NCBI RefSeq assembly: GCF_001704415.2
Contig: NC_030827.1
Coordinates: 44,148,271 to 44,212,270, forward strand
Source of the DNA: Capra hircus
Taxonomy: Eukaryota; Chordata; Mammalia; Artiodactyla; Bovidae
Length of the DNA: 64,000 nt
Direction of reading: 5' to 3'
The notes under the pieces are model-generated. The model was given only the letters and a program-made list of their open reading frames with translations, was not told where the DNA came from and searched no databases. Shown one piece after another: positions 34,768 to 45,261 of the stretch; within the stretch, counting starts at the first letter, position 1, and the number at the start of each line of letters is the position of its first letter. The translations under genes were made by a program, and so were the position numbers.

Positions 34768-35046
34768 TGGAGAAGGCAATGGCACCCCACTCCAGTACTC
34801 CTGCCTGGAAAATCCCATGGACAGAGGAGCCTGGAAGGCTGCAGTCCATGGGGTCGCTGAGGGTGGGACACGACTGAGTGACTTCACTTTTACTTTTCAC
34901 TTTCATGCACTAGAGAAGGAAATGGCAACCCACTCCAGTGTTCTTGCCTGGAGAATCCCAGGGACGGGGAGCCTGGTGGGCTGCCGTCTGTAGGGTCACA
35001 GAGAGTCAGACACGACTGAATTGACTTAGCAGCAGCAGCAGCAGCA
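34768..35046 (+). mobile_element. Bov-A2-type dimeric SINE with (AGC)6
   Basis: Two related monomers are joined by a linker with cacttttacttttcactttc. Each begins with ggagaaggmaatggcaaccc-like text and ends with a tcagacacgactga-like tail. The element closes in (AGC)6 at 35028-35045. This layout is the known Bov-A2 SINE, whose 3' parts derive from BovB and which depends on BovB for movement. Confidence 0.92.
35028..35045. repeat. (AGC)6 microsatellite at SINE 3' end
   Basis: Six perfect AGC units ending the Bov-A2 element. Such tails are a common source of AGC microsatellites in ruminants. Confidence 0.95.
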
Positions 35047-35048
35047 AC

Positions 35049-35077
35049 TTTACCACTGAGCCACCAGGGAAACCCAA
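35049..35077 (-). mobile_element. Bov-tA head remnant, minus strand
   Basis: Thirty bases (ttaccactgagccaccaggg) match the inverted first bases of Bov-tA. The rest of that copy is absent. Confidence 0.7.
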
Positions 35078-35539
35078 TGATGATGATATTTGATTATCAT
35101 TCCATGCAAGTAAAAGCATGACTCCTGAATCCTCCAGGTCACACATGTTTTGGAAATTGTCTGATGGCATAGTATAATGTAAAAAAAAAAAAACTTATTT
35201 ACATTTTTCCCCAGGAACTAAAATAGGAGTATATGACCAATAACAAAATGCAAATGAAATATAATACAAATTTTCAAGAAATATAACTTTTACTTGGTAG
35301 TATAACCATAAGCTGCTGAAAGATCATAACTTCTATGCTTGTAACAAAGAAGTAACAGTTTATCATCATCACTGTTTTGAAACATTTTGTTTATGCCAGT
35401 AAACACTGCCAACTCTTTCACCAATGCCAAAAGGTTAAAAAAAAGAAAAAACTGTAGCTTTAAACATAATTTAAGTGAGGAAACTGTGAGAATCCTCTGG
35501 TGAGATCCCTGGTTGATTTGTCCTCCATACAAGATGCAG
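35078..35539. other. Unique sequence
   Basis: No gene or repeat recognised, apart from a run of A near 35181. Confidence 0.5.
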
Positions 35540-36025
35540 TTCCAGTGCTGTTGTTATTCAGTTTCTAAGTCATATCTCTTTGCAACCCCATGGGCTGTAG
35601 CACACCAGGTACCTTTGTTGTCCATTATCTCCAGGAGTTTGCTCAAATTATTGTCCATCAAGTTGGTGATGCTACCTAACTATCTCATCCTCTGCTTCCC
35701 CCTTGTCCTATAGCCTTAAGTCTTTCCCAGCATCATGGTCTGTTCTAATAAGTTTGCTCTCTGCATCAGCTGGCCAAAGTACTGAACTTAAGCTTTAGCA
35801 TCAGTCCTTCCAATGAATATTCAGGGTTGATTTACTTTAGGACTGACTGGTTTGATCTCCCTGCTGTCCAAGGGACTCTCAAGAGCCTTCTCCAGCACCA
35901 CAATTTGAAAGCATCAGTTCTTTAGCACTCATTCTTCTTTATGATCCAATCGTCACATGCAAACATGGCTATTGGAAAAACCATAGCTTTACCTATATGA
36001 ACCTTTGTCAGCAAAGTGATTCTGG
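35540..36025 (-). mobile_element. 5'-truncated BovB 3' fragment, minus strand
   Basis: Reverse-complement BovB C-terminal region, from the 3' side (gttgttattcagtttctaag) to the block with tttgtcagcaaagtgattct. Highly mutated and older than most copies here. No duplication found. Confidence 0.9.
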
Positions 36026-36399
36026 TTTTAGTTCCTCTTCCTGTCCACACTTTTAAGATAAAGATATTGCAAATATGGAAGAGTGAAACTAGTTATTAAA
36101 TTTTCCATCTACTAAGCATGCTAAGGTTATATAGAAGGGTATATTTTTAGGTGAGTTGATAAGGGAAGATATCTCTGCAGAAGTGAGTTTAAGAGACATG
36201 CAACTAAAGGTGAGGAACCCTGGAAATGTCTTGGAAAATACTGTTTTTGGTAGTCTGAAAAATGAATACAAAAACTATTGACAGAGCCGGTCTTGACTGT
36301 TTAAGGAGCTGCAAGTTGACCTGCGAGTCTGAAGCAAAGTAACCCCAGTGGGAGAGTTAAGGGATGAGTAGCTAGATTATGTAGGATGCAATAGTCAAT
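36026..36399. other. Unique sequence
   Basis: No recognised element or coding frame. Confidence 0.45.
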
Positions 36400-36739
36400 A
36401 GGAAGAAACTTAGGTTTTATTCCCAGTGTGCTGAAAGTTCAGAAGACTATGCTAATGAGGATAATAACATGATCTAACTGGCATTTGAAAAGATGCATTC
36501 TGGTTGTTGTGTGGAAAACTGATATAAAGAACAGGGTATGTGGGAGCCTGGAGATCAATTAAAAAGGTTGTTGTTCAAGCAGGCATTAGATGCTCTGAGT
36601 AGTTATGGTGGTGGAATATGATATGTGGAGAAAGAATTAAATCTAAAATATGCTGTAATTTAAAATTTAATCAAACAAGATTTACTAATAGATCATGCAA
36701 AGATATGAGAACAAGATGATAATTATAGCTCCAAGTTTT

Positions 36740-36868
36740 CAGGAGGGAGGGGGTATATGTATACCTATGGCTGATTCATGTTGAGGTTTGACAGAAAACA
36801 GCAAAATTCTGTAAAGCAATTATTCTTTAATTAAAAAATTAATTAATTACAAAATACGAGGGGGAGGC
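36740..36868 (+). mobile_element. L1 3' UTR tail
   Basis: The last 100 or so bases of ruminant L1 (ctatggctgattcatgttga, aattctgtaaagcaattatt, then A-rich). The same tail with the same downstream junction recurs at 38062. Confidence 0.8.
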
Positions 36869-36912
36869 TGTATTTCCTTCTCCAGGGGATCTTCCCAACC
36901 CAGGGATTGAAA
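36869..36912 (-). mobile_element. Bov-tA fragment, minus strand
   Basis: The text ttccttctccaggggatctt cccaacccagggattga is the inverted middle of Bov-tA. It is fused directly to the L1 tail. Confidence 0.8.
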
Positions 36913-37333
36913 AATGACAGTGCCACTTACTGAGTTAGAAAATACTGGGAAATAAGTACATACAGGTTAAGTCCATGATGTCTCTCAAACATCCAAGACA
37001 GATGTATGATTCTGCAGTACAGGGAGGATACTTGAGGGACAGCAACACACTGGAGGTAGACTAAGGGGATTTGGCAACACAGGACTTAATGGAGAAAAGA
37101 GAAATGAGATGAGGACTAAATTCTAGGAGATGCCAAACTTAACAAGTGGAGGGGGTCTTAAAAGATGGGAAGGGTATATCAGATAAGGATGAGACTTAAA
37201 CCTCAATGAGATATGAAAAACCAGGAACATTTTGTATCACAGGGAATGAAGTGTTTCAATATCCATTTCACCCTTGCAACCACTCTGGATGAGAGAATAG
37301 ATAGCTATTTTATTTTTACCTACTGGGTCAATG

Positions 37334-37545
37334 AGGGCTTCCCTTTTTGCTCAGTGGTAAAGAATCTGCCTGCCAATGCAGGAAGCACAGGTTTGATTCC
37401 TGGATCAGGGAGATCTCCTGGAGAAGGAAATGGCAATCCACTCCAATATTCTTACCTGGAGAATACCATGGACTGTGGAGCCTAGCAGGCTACAGTCCAC
37501 GATGTTGCAAAAGAATCAGACTTGACTTAGAGACTAAACAACAAA
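37334..37545 (+). mobile_element. Bov-tA SINE
   Basis: Near-full sense copy (gggcttccctttttgctcag, gcctgccaatgcaggaagc, tail cagacttgacttagagacta). No clear target-site duplication. Confidence 0.9.
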
Positions 37546-37591
37546 TGGGTAAACACTTGGGGTTCAGAAAGATTAGTGTGTAATAGTGTGT

Positions 37592-37682
37592 GTGTGCACT
37601 CAACTGTGTCTGACTTTTTGTGACCCCATGGACTATAGCCTGCCAGGCTGTCTATGGAAATTTCCAGGCAAGAATACTGGAG
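37592..37682 (-). mobile_element. Bov-tA 3' fragment, minus strand
   Basis: Inverted 3' portion (gtgtctgactttttgtgacc, ccatggactatagcctgcca, aagaatactggag). It abuts the inverted part of an L1. Confidence 0.85.
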
Positions 37683-38180
37683 GGTTGACACAGAGCCCCT
37701 GTTTGAGATTCCTGAGCCATACAGCAAATTCCCATCAGTCATCTATTTTACACATGGTAATGTAAGTTTCCATGTTACTCTTTCCATACATCTCACCCTC
37801 TCCTCCCCTCTCCCCAGTCCATAAGTCTATTCTCTGTTTCTCCATAGCTGCTCTGTGAATAAATTCTTCAGTACCATTTTTCTAGATTCCATTTATATGC
37901 ATTAGAATATGATGTTTATCTTTCTCTTTCTGACTTACTTCTCTCTGTTTAATAGGTTCTAGTTTCATCCACCTCATTGGAACTGACTCAAAGGTGTTCC
38001 TCTTTATGGCTGAGTAATATTCCAGAGGGGTGGGATGGGGAGGGAGATGGGGGGGGGGATTCAGGAGGGAGGGGGTATATGTATCCCTATGGCTGATTCA
38101 TTTTGAGGCTTGACAGAAAACAGCAAAATTCTGTAAAGCAATTATCCTTCAGTTAAAAAATTCATTAATTAAAAAATACG
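37683..38180 (+). mobile_element. L1 3' end with inverted 5' part (twin-priming form)
   Basis: The left part, 37683-38020, is L1 3' UTR and ORF2 end in reverse (catacagcaaattcccatca; gtttcatccacctcattgga). The right part, 38021-38180, is the terminal L1 3' UTR in sense direction, ending A-rich. The two parts are adjacent segments of one L1 joined head to head, the classic 5' inversion produced by twin priming. Confidence 0.8.
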
Positions 38181-38275
38181 GGGGGAGGCTGTATTTCCTT
38201 CTCCAGGGGATCTTCCCAACCCAGGGATTGAACCCATGTCTCCTATGTCTCCTGCATTGGCAGTGGATTATTAGA
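38181..38275 (-). mobile_element. Bov-tA fragment, minus strand
   Basis: Inverted Bov-tA middle to head (ttccttctccaggggatctt, ctcctgcattggcagtggat), fused to the L1 tail by the same junction seen at 36869 but extending further. Confidence 0.82.
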
Positions 38276-38519
38276 CATATCCACTATTATAAAGTTAGTA
38301 AATAGTAAGAAATACCTAGAACAATGTGTCTTCTGAGGACTAGACCAAAAGTTTCAACTGAAAGAAAAAATAAAATTGAAAATCATGAGTAGTTTTTTTA
38401 AACAGAGAAAAATATTTTATCTCTGTGTAGAATTCAGTAAAAGCTTAAATTTATAGACTTTGACCAAAGTACTTAAACACTATTGATAGATGTCTTTCTC
38501 AGAAGTGAGAAGGAAGCCT
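38276..38519. other. Unique sequence
   Basis: Nothing recognised. Confidence 0.5.
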
Positions 38520-38632
38520 ATAGCTCATTTTTAGGTTTGCTTAACTCAGGCTGGGTTTGGAGTCACCTCCTTGAGTTCCATTAATGCCCGTTGTAAAGCT
38601 GAGAGCTGGGTTACATAATTAGTTCATTCCAA
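38520..38632. mobile_element. LTR-like ruminant repeat, left part (tentative)
   Basis: The text gggtttggagtcacctcctt and gagagctgggttacataatt resembles a dispersed ruminant endogenous-retrovirus LTR. It appears to continue at 39563 after the BovB. Family and strand are not certain. Confidence 0.35.
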
Positions 38633-39562
38633 GGACATGGAACAACAGACTGGTTCCAAATAGGAAAAGGAGTACATCAAGGCTGTATATTGCCACCCTG
38701 CTTATTTAACTTATATACAGAGTACATCATGAGAAACGCTGGGCTGGAAGAAGCACAAGCTGGAATCAAGCTTGCTGGGAGAAATATAAATAACCTCAGA
38801 TATGCAGATGATACCACCCTTATGGCAGAAAGTGAAGAGGAACTAAAAAGCCTCTTGATGAAAGTGAAAGAGGAGAGTGAAAAAGTTGTCTTAAAACTCA
38901 ACATTCAGAAAACGAAGATCATGGCATCTGGTCCCATCACTTCATGGGAAATTAATGGGGAAACAGTAGAAACAGTGTCAGACTTTATTTTTTGGGGCTC
39001 CAAAATCACTGCAGATGGTGATTGCAGGCATGAAATTAAAAGACACTTACTCCTTGGAAGAAGTTATGACCAACCTAAATAGCATATTGAAAAGCAGAGA
39101 CATTACTTAGCCAACAAATGTCCGTCTAGTCAAGGCTATGGTTTTTCCAGTAGTCATGTATGGATGTGAGAGTTGGACTGTGAAGAAAGCTGAGCACCGA
39201 AGAATCGATGCTTTTGAACTGTGGTGTTGGAGAAGACTCTTGAGTCCCCTGGACTGCAAGGAGATCCAACCAGTCCATTCTGAAGGACATCAGCCCTGGG
39301 ATTTCTTTGGAGGGATGATGCTGAAGCTCAAACTCCAGTACTTTGGCCACCTCATGTGAAGAGTTGACTCACTGGAAAAGACCCTGTTGCTGGGAGGGAT
39401 TGGGGGCAGGAGGAGAAGGGGACGACAGATGATGAGATGGCTGGATGGCATCACTGGCTCGATGGACGTGAGTCTGAGTGGACTCTGGGAGTTGGTGATG
39501 GACAGGGAGGCCTGGTGTCATGGGGTCGCAAAGAATTGGACACTACTGAGCGACTGAACTGA
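38633..39562 (+). mobile_element. 5'-truncated BovB with intact YADD box
   Basis: Sense BovB from just before the GVHQGC motif (ggacatggaacaacagactg) to the 3' end (gagcgactgaactga). It is a young-looking copy. The frame 38690-39082 holds the RT box and is ended by a one-off deletion near 39060. The next frame (39138-39359) continues the C-terminal domain. Confidence 0.95.
38690..39082 (+). pseudogene. BovB RT palm with YADD (130 codons)
   Basis: Contains LFNLYTEYIMRNAGLEEAQ and LRYADDTTLMAESEEELKSL, the catalytic Asp pair intact near residues 41-43. It continues to KTKIMASGPITSW and SKITADGD. Motif A and the endonuclease are absent through 5' truncation, so the fragment cannot act alone. 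Confidence 0.88.
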
Positions 39563-40010
39563 AAGTATAAAAGAGATAGAGAAAACTTCTGACATAGACT
39601 TCAGAAGGGGGCAGAAAGAATGCCCCCTTGCTAGTGTTAGCAAAGGAGTTATATACTTTTAATTAGTTATTCCACTGAATCAAAAGAATGTCTGGAGGTT
39701 GTAAAGACCTCACTAGACCCACTCCCATAATTTACATTTTAAGACAAAACAAGATTAGCCAGAAAGTTTTTTTTTTTTTTTCCCAGAGACTGTCCTCAAG
39801 CAGGATAATTTGTTACATAATCCTAAGGAATGCAGAGGAAAACAAACAAACAAACACATTTGTCCTTTCTTCCTCCTTGAGAATTTCAGACCTCTCTCTC
39901 CTTGGGAACCCCTGGACTTATCAACCTGCCTAGAAACTGACTCTCTCAGTGTGATTGAACGGGGGTCTGTGAATAGACCCTGAGATCCAGTAAGACTGCT
40001 GGTCGCAAGG
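39563..40010. mobile_element. LTR-like ruminant repeat, right part (tentative)
   Basis: The text cccccttgctagtgttagca and ggagttatatacttttaatt looks like a dispersed ruminant LTR, and it has a T-rich run at 39767-39781. It continues the sequence left of the BovB. Confirmation needs a repeat-library match. Confidence 0.35.
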
Positions 40011-41096
40011 AAGGGGGTCATATAGTGCAGGTGCTCACAAGACTGGCTGGTGTGAATTCAAGGACCTGCAGGCTGCCTGATCCCCAGACAGATGCTGAGG
40101 AAGCAACATCATGGAGCAGTTTAGGGAAACTGTCAACAATACTCTGTATAATCTTTCTTATCAGAACCATCCCAGTGTCTAAGTAGTTACAAAATGGGAG
40201 AGGAGATACAACACAGAAATGATGGAATGTACATGAAGTTATGAGAAATTTAAATCCAGTGAGTAGACTAATTTCACCATATGCCATCTTTGTGTGGTAC
40301 TGAAGAGTTAATTGCAGTCTCTTCACTACAACCTTAAATAAGGTGGGCGAGGTTGCTGTTGGTGGTGGGTTAACATTTCATCCATTATAATCAACCAAAA
40401 CAATAAAAGTCATTCACTTTTATGAATAACCATGTATTAAATTTCACACATAGTTGAAATAAAACCTTTTAAAATCTGTGGTATGATCCATGATTAAATA
40501 CAGCTCAAAAGTAAAAAAATAAATTAATAAAAATTTCAGTTAATATATTGAAACATTCTAGTATGAAAAGTGACTGTCCTTTGATAAACACTAGCATAAC
40601 AGAGGAGACAAAAGTCAGGGTCACTTCTTTCATAGAAAAAGTTCCACAGAGGCCTAGAAGATATAATAATGTTAAATACTTTTAAAGCATGTATAGGTCG
40701 ATAGATTTCCCAATATATATGTTCAGATTTCATAAAGATCAAAGGAGAATTTAACAACAAACTATAATATAGAATATAATTAAGTAACCTTTTTCTTGCC
40801 ATTATTAGTCTCTTAAAATATCAAAATATGAAAAATAGAGTTCTCTTTTATCATGGTTTTTAATTAAAATTTAATCAGATTCTTAATTCTTTAGTATAAA
40901 AAGAGGGGACAATTAGAAATATAGTAATTCATTAGCACTTATTCCATCTACAAATCTGTTAGCATTGTTTCATATTTTATGTTATCATGCCTATAATGTT
41001 CATAGTTTTTAAATATAATTGTGATTATTTTTCATAATTAAGTGAATATGATAGTTATACCCCTATCATTTCAAAGTTTATTTATTTCTGGGATAT
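40011..41096. other. Unique AT-rich sequence
   Basis: About 1.1 kb without a recognised element. The frames at 40018-40326 and 40536-40802 (minus) look random. Confidence 0.5.
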
Positions 41097-41225
41097 TTTT
41101 GTTGTTGTTGTTGTTTTCTTTTTTGGCCTCAGGATTTTAGTTTTCCAACCAGAGATTGAACCTGAACCCTCAGAAGTGAGAGCTCAGAGTCCTAACCACT
41201 GGATTGCCAGGGAATTACCTGAGTT
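41097..41225 (-). mobile_element. CHR-type tRNA-derived SINE, minus strand
   Basis: Starts with (GTT)n at 41101-41116, then the inverted body (gattttagttttccaaccag, agagattgaacctgaaccct) and head (gtcctaaccactggattgcc agggaatt). This is the SINE family shared by cetaceans, hippos and ruminants. Confidence 0.85.
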
Positions 41226-42150
41226 CCTTAGACTGTCTTCATTTTGTTAATGGGAACAAAAAAAAGAAAAAAAAGAAAAAAAAAAAGTGCTGCACGTACT
41301 TAGCTTCTGCAGTTTTAGAATTTGTATTTATTTCCTCTGTATTTGAACAAAAATGACATGTTTTTATTAGGCAACACATTTATTCTTTCAACAGTTGTAG
41401 AACTGGGTTCATTTTCTCTGTGCATTGAACTGTATATATGAGAGGCCCAAATATCATGTATAAGGTTTTTTTATTTTTCTTCTTCTCCAGGTAAGATGTC
41501 TCTACAATTTTTATTTGAAGATTAAAAAGTTAGCTCTGTACCTTAAGAGTTTTTAGATCCCAATTTTGTTGCTGTTGTTGCTATGGCAAGTGTCATTTTC
41601 CCCTGGAAATGAAAATGTTCCCTCAGAGGAAAATATTTCTAGAAGCATAGGTTTTAATGCTTCCTGGTTCCTAATATTACTATAAGTAATTATTAATTAC
41701 TTCTACAATTTGTCAGTACCCCCAAATACTTATATTGTATTGATATTTTCTGTCTTTTCTAACGATCTTATTTAAATTGTGTTCCTCTATTCTAAATTCT
41801 TTGTAATATTTTTTAATTAAGATGTCCTGGGTACAACTAGAAGTTTTTTCCAAGTATACAGTTCAGAGTGAATTAGGTTACAGCATACCCTTCTAAAATT
41901 AGATATTAGAAAGTCAGTATGGTCACCACTGAACAAAGTGTTTCCATGTGTTCTAAGTCACTTCATACCGGAGGTCAATCAATAACGTTAAATGTCAAAG
42001 TTAATGAGAGATGGAAAAACAGAAATTTTTCCTGGTTATTCTTGCAGTAGTTTCCAAGAATAACTAATTTTCCCATATGCATGTGAGGTATGTAAATAAG
42101 TCAAGAATTGTGAACTTCAAGAAAACCAGGATTCAACTTTTTATCATTGT
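41226..42150. other. Unique AT-rich sequence
   Basis: Includes an A-rich run near 41260-41287. No gene seen. Confidence 0.5.
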
Positions 42151-42383
42151 TTCATGTAAACTGTAGGTTTATAATAGGTTTCCTTTTTATTGTGTTTAAG
42201 GAGTTTATTGCTAGTTTTCACATGGTGAGAATGTTCAAACTTAATGGGTTTGGATTTTCTCAATTTCTTTTGTTACACTAATTGAAACAAATTGATTATT
42301 TTGTTACACTAATTGATCATGTGGTTTTATTATTTATCCTATTAATGTGAAGTACTGTATTAATTTTCAGATGTTAAACCAAA
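42151..42383 (-). mobile_element. Old L1 ORF2 fragment, minus strand
   Basis: The inverted RT-region text (gatcatgtggttttattatt, ttaattttcagatgttaaac) is clear. It meets the sense L1 at 42384 head to head. An internal 16-bp direct repeat (ttgttacactaattga) lies at 42270-42285 and 42301-42316. Confidence 0.65.
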
Positions 42384-43678
42384 CGATCCAAACTCTATTG
42401 CAGACAGCAAAAGCAGTTCTAAGATTAAAGTTTATAGTGATGCAAGTATACCTCAGGAAACAAATCTGAAATAACTATTTTAGCTCTAAAGAAACTAGAA
42501 GAGGGACAAACAAAACTCAATGTTAGTACAAGGAAAGAAAGATCAGAGTGGAAACAAAGTAGAGAATAGGGGAAAAAAAGACACAAAACTTTAGAACTGT
42601 TACTTAGAACACAAAAGTAATAAAGCCTTAACAAAACGCATCAAGGAATAAATAGGTTCAAATAAAATAAGAAATAAATTACAACCAACATCACAGGAAA
42701 ACAATGTTCAGAAGAGAGTACTGAACACAATTACATGCTAATTAAACAGATAACCTAGAAGAAATAGATAAATTCCTAGACATGTAAATTCCCCCTACTG
42801 AATAAGGAATAATAAATATAAACAAACTGATTACCAGTTAAATTGAATTATAAAAGAAAATTCCATGCCAACAGAAGTCCAGGACCAGAAAACTTCACAG
42901 GTAAAGTCAACAAAACATTTAAAGAAAAGTTAACACCTGTCTCTCTCAATCCAAGATGAAGGAATGCCTCCAAAATCATTATACTAGCATAGCATCATAT
43001 GCTGATCCCAAAACCAGACACCATGCACACACACATACACACAAAAATTACAGGTCAATATTCCTGATGAACATAGATGCAGAAATCTTCAACAAAATAT
43101 TAGTAAACTGAACTCAAAAATACATCAAAAGGATCATCCTTAAAATGTTCAAGTAAAATTAACCGCAGGGATAATAGGAAGGTTCAATATCTGCAAATCA
43201 ACCTAATATACCACAATAAACTGAGTAAAATTTATATGATCAATAGATGCAGGAAAAGTCTGACACAGTAATTCATTTATGATAATTACTTTCAACAACG
43301 TACATATAGAGGAAACATACCTCAACCTTTTAAAAGCCATATGTCAAACACACATCTCACATAACATTCCACAGTAACAACCTGAAAGTATTTTCTCTAA
43401 GATCAGGAACAAAACAAGGATGCCCACTCTTGCCCCTTTTATTCAACACAGTATTGTAAGTTTTAGCCAGAGCAATTAGACAAGGAAAATAAATAAAATG
43501 CATTCAAAGAAAAATAAAAATTGGAAAAGGAAGTAAAACTGCCAGTTCTCTGTGAACAATATGATTACATGTAAAATCTTAACATCTCCATCCCAAAACA
43601 GACCTCAAATAAATTCAATAAATTTGCAAGAGTACACAGTCAATATGCAAAAATCTGGTGCATTTTTATATACTATTT
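42384..43678 (+). mobile_element. Old L1 ORF2, first part
   Basis: Sense L1 ORF2 from the endonuclease-RT linker (aagtttatagtgatgcaagt; ctcaggaaacaaatctgaa) through RT. The palm region (aaacaaggatgcccactctt) is visible near 43410-43440. The place of the FADD box near 43545-43560 reads NNM, so it is destroyed. Confidence 0.78.
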
Positions 43679-43897
43679 TCCCAGGTGGCACTAGTGGTAA
43701 AGAACACTCCTGCCAATGCAGGAGACATAAGAGACTCGGAGTTCGACCCCTGGGGCTAAGAGCCCCTGGAGGAGGGCATGGCAACCCACTCCTCTATTCT
43801 TGCCCAGAGAATCCCATAGAGGAGTCCGGCAGGCTATAGTCCATAGGACCTCACAGAGTCAGACATGACTGAAGTGACTTAGCAGAGCACACACAAC
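43679..43897 (+). mobile_element. Bov-tA SINE inside L1
   Basis: Full sense copy (cccaggtggcactagtggta, gcaacccactcctctattct, tail cagacatgactgaagtgact). The L1 reading resumes on the far side. Confidence 0.9.
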
Positions 43898-44221
43898 AAA
43901 CTATCAAAAAGATATTAACAATCCCACTTATAATCCCTTTTACAACTGTAGCAAAAAGAAGAAAATTCCTAGGAATAAATTTCACCACATAAATATAAGA
44001 CTTGTGCTTGGAAGACTATTATACTAATGAAAGAAACTGAAGATGAAACAGACAAATGGAGAGATATGCTGTGGATTAAAATCCTTATGCATTTTCATGG
44101 ATTAAAAGAAAATTTTTAAGATAACCAGACTCCAAGGCAATCTACAGATTCAATCCAATCCCTATAAAAATGCCAAACGCTTTTCTTAAAGAACTAGAAT
44201 AATTCTAAGGTTTTATATGCA
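43898..44221 (+). mobile_element. Old L1 ORF2, second part
   Basis: Continues the L1 after the SINE (ttaacaatcccacttataat; gaagactattatactaatga; tctacagattcaatccaat). Frames are broken. Confidence 0.75.
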
Positions 44222-44252
44222 ATCACAGTACAGTTCAGTCACTGAGTTGTGT

Positions 44253-44840
44253 CTACTCTGCGACCCCATGAATCACAGCACGCCAGGCCTCCCTGTCCAT
44301 CACCAACTCCCAGAGTTTACTCAAACTGATGTCCATAGAGTCGGTGATGCCATGCAGCCATCTCATCCTCTGTCGTCCCCTTCTCCTCCTGCCCCCAATC
44401 TCTCCCAGCAACAGGGTCTTTTCCAATGAGTCAACTCTTTGCATGAGGTGGTCAAAGTATTAGAGTTTCAGCTTCAGCCTGAGTCCTTCCAAAGAACACC
44501 CAGGACTGATCTCCTTTAAAATGGGCTGGTTGGATCTCCTTGCAGTCCAAGGGACTCTCAAGAGTCTTCTCCAACACCACAGTTCAAAAGTATCAATTCT
44601 TCGGTGCTCAGCTTTCTCCACAGTCCAACTCTCACATCCATACATGACTACTGGAAAAACCATAGCCTTGACTACACAGACCTTTGTTGGCAAAGTAATG
44701 TCTCTGCTTTTGACTATGCTATCTAGGTTGGTCATAACTTTTCTTCCAAAGAGTAAGCATCTTTTAATTTCATGCCTGCAGTCACCATCTGCAGTGATTT
44801 GGGAGCCCCCCAAAAATAAAGTCTGACACTGTTTCCTCAT
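44253..44840 (-). pseudogene. BovB C-terminal domain, two open frames
   Basis: The frame 44460-44840 (126 codons) covers EIKRCLLFGRKVMTNLDS, YGCESWTVEKAEHRR and RVPWTARRSNQPILKE. The frame 44253-44444 (63 codons) covers the Arg-rich GGRRRRGRQRMRWLHG box and the REAWRAVIHG end. They are separated by a stop near 44450-44460. Confidence 0.85.
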
Positions 44841-45066
44841 CTATTTCCCATGAAGTGATGGGACCAGATGCCATGATCTTGGTTTTCTGAACGTTGAGCT
44901 TTAAGCCAACTTTTTCACTCTCCTCTTTCACTTTCATCAAGAGGCTTTTGAGTTCCTCTTCACTTTCTGCCATAAGGGTGGTGTCATCTGCATATCTGAG
45001 GTTATTGATATTTCTACTGGAAATCTTGATTCCAGCTTGTGCTTCTTCCAGCCCAGCGTTTCTCAT
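44782..45066 (-). pseudogene. BovB RT palm with YADD (94 codons)
   Basis: Holds NNLRYADDTTLMAESEEELK with the catalytic pair intact, then KTKIMASGPITSW. The upstream frame 45079-45327 carries the GKGVRQDCILSP motif, where the usual QGC reads QDC. A frameshift separates them near 45070. Confidence 0.87.
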
Positions 45067-45261
45067 GATGTGCTCTGCTTATAAGCAGGGTGACAATATA
45101 CAGTCTTGTCGCACTCCTTTTCCTATTTGGAACCAGTCTGTTGTTCCATGTCCAGTTCTAACTGTTGCTTCCTGACCTGCATATAGGTTTCTCAAGAGGC
45201 AGGGTAGGTGGTGTGGTATTCCCATCTCTTTCAGAATGTTCCACAGTTTATTGTGATCACA

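Larger units (their letters stand above)
36400..37180. repeat. Ancient interspersed repeat, family unassigned, interrupted
   Basis: The phrases cattctggttgttgtgtgga, caggcattagatgctctgag and, after the L1/SINE piece, cagtgccacttactgagtta recall a common old mammalian repeat. The two halves join sensibly if 36740-36915 is removed. I cannot name the family. Confidence 0.35.
44222..45261 (-). mobile_element. 5'-truncated BovB, minus strand, inside L1, 6-bp duplication
   Basis: Reverse-complement BovB from its 3' end (cagttcagtcactgagttg) to motif A (ccacagtttattgtgatcac). The word atcaca occurs at 44222-44227 and 45256-45261, and the L1 text continues correctly across it. Well preserved: three minus-strand frames cover most of RT palm and C-terminus. 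Confidence 0.93.

Noticed and set aside
44521..45175. Plus-strand frames of 93-101 codons
   Set aside because: They are shadows of the minus-strand BovB; BovB antisense is often open by chance because of its codon pattern.
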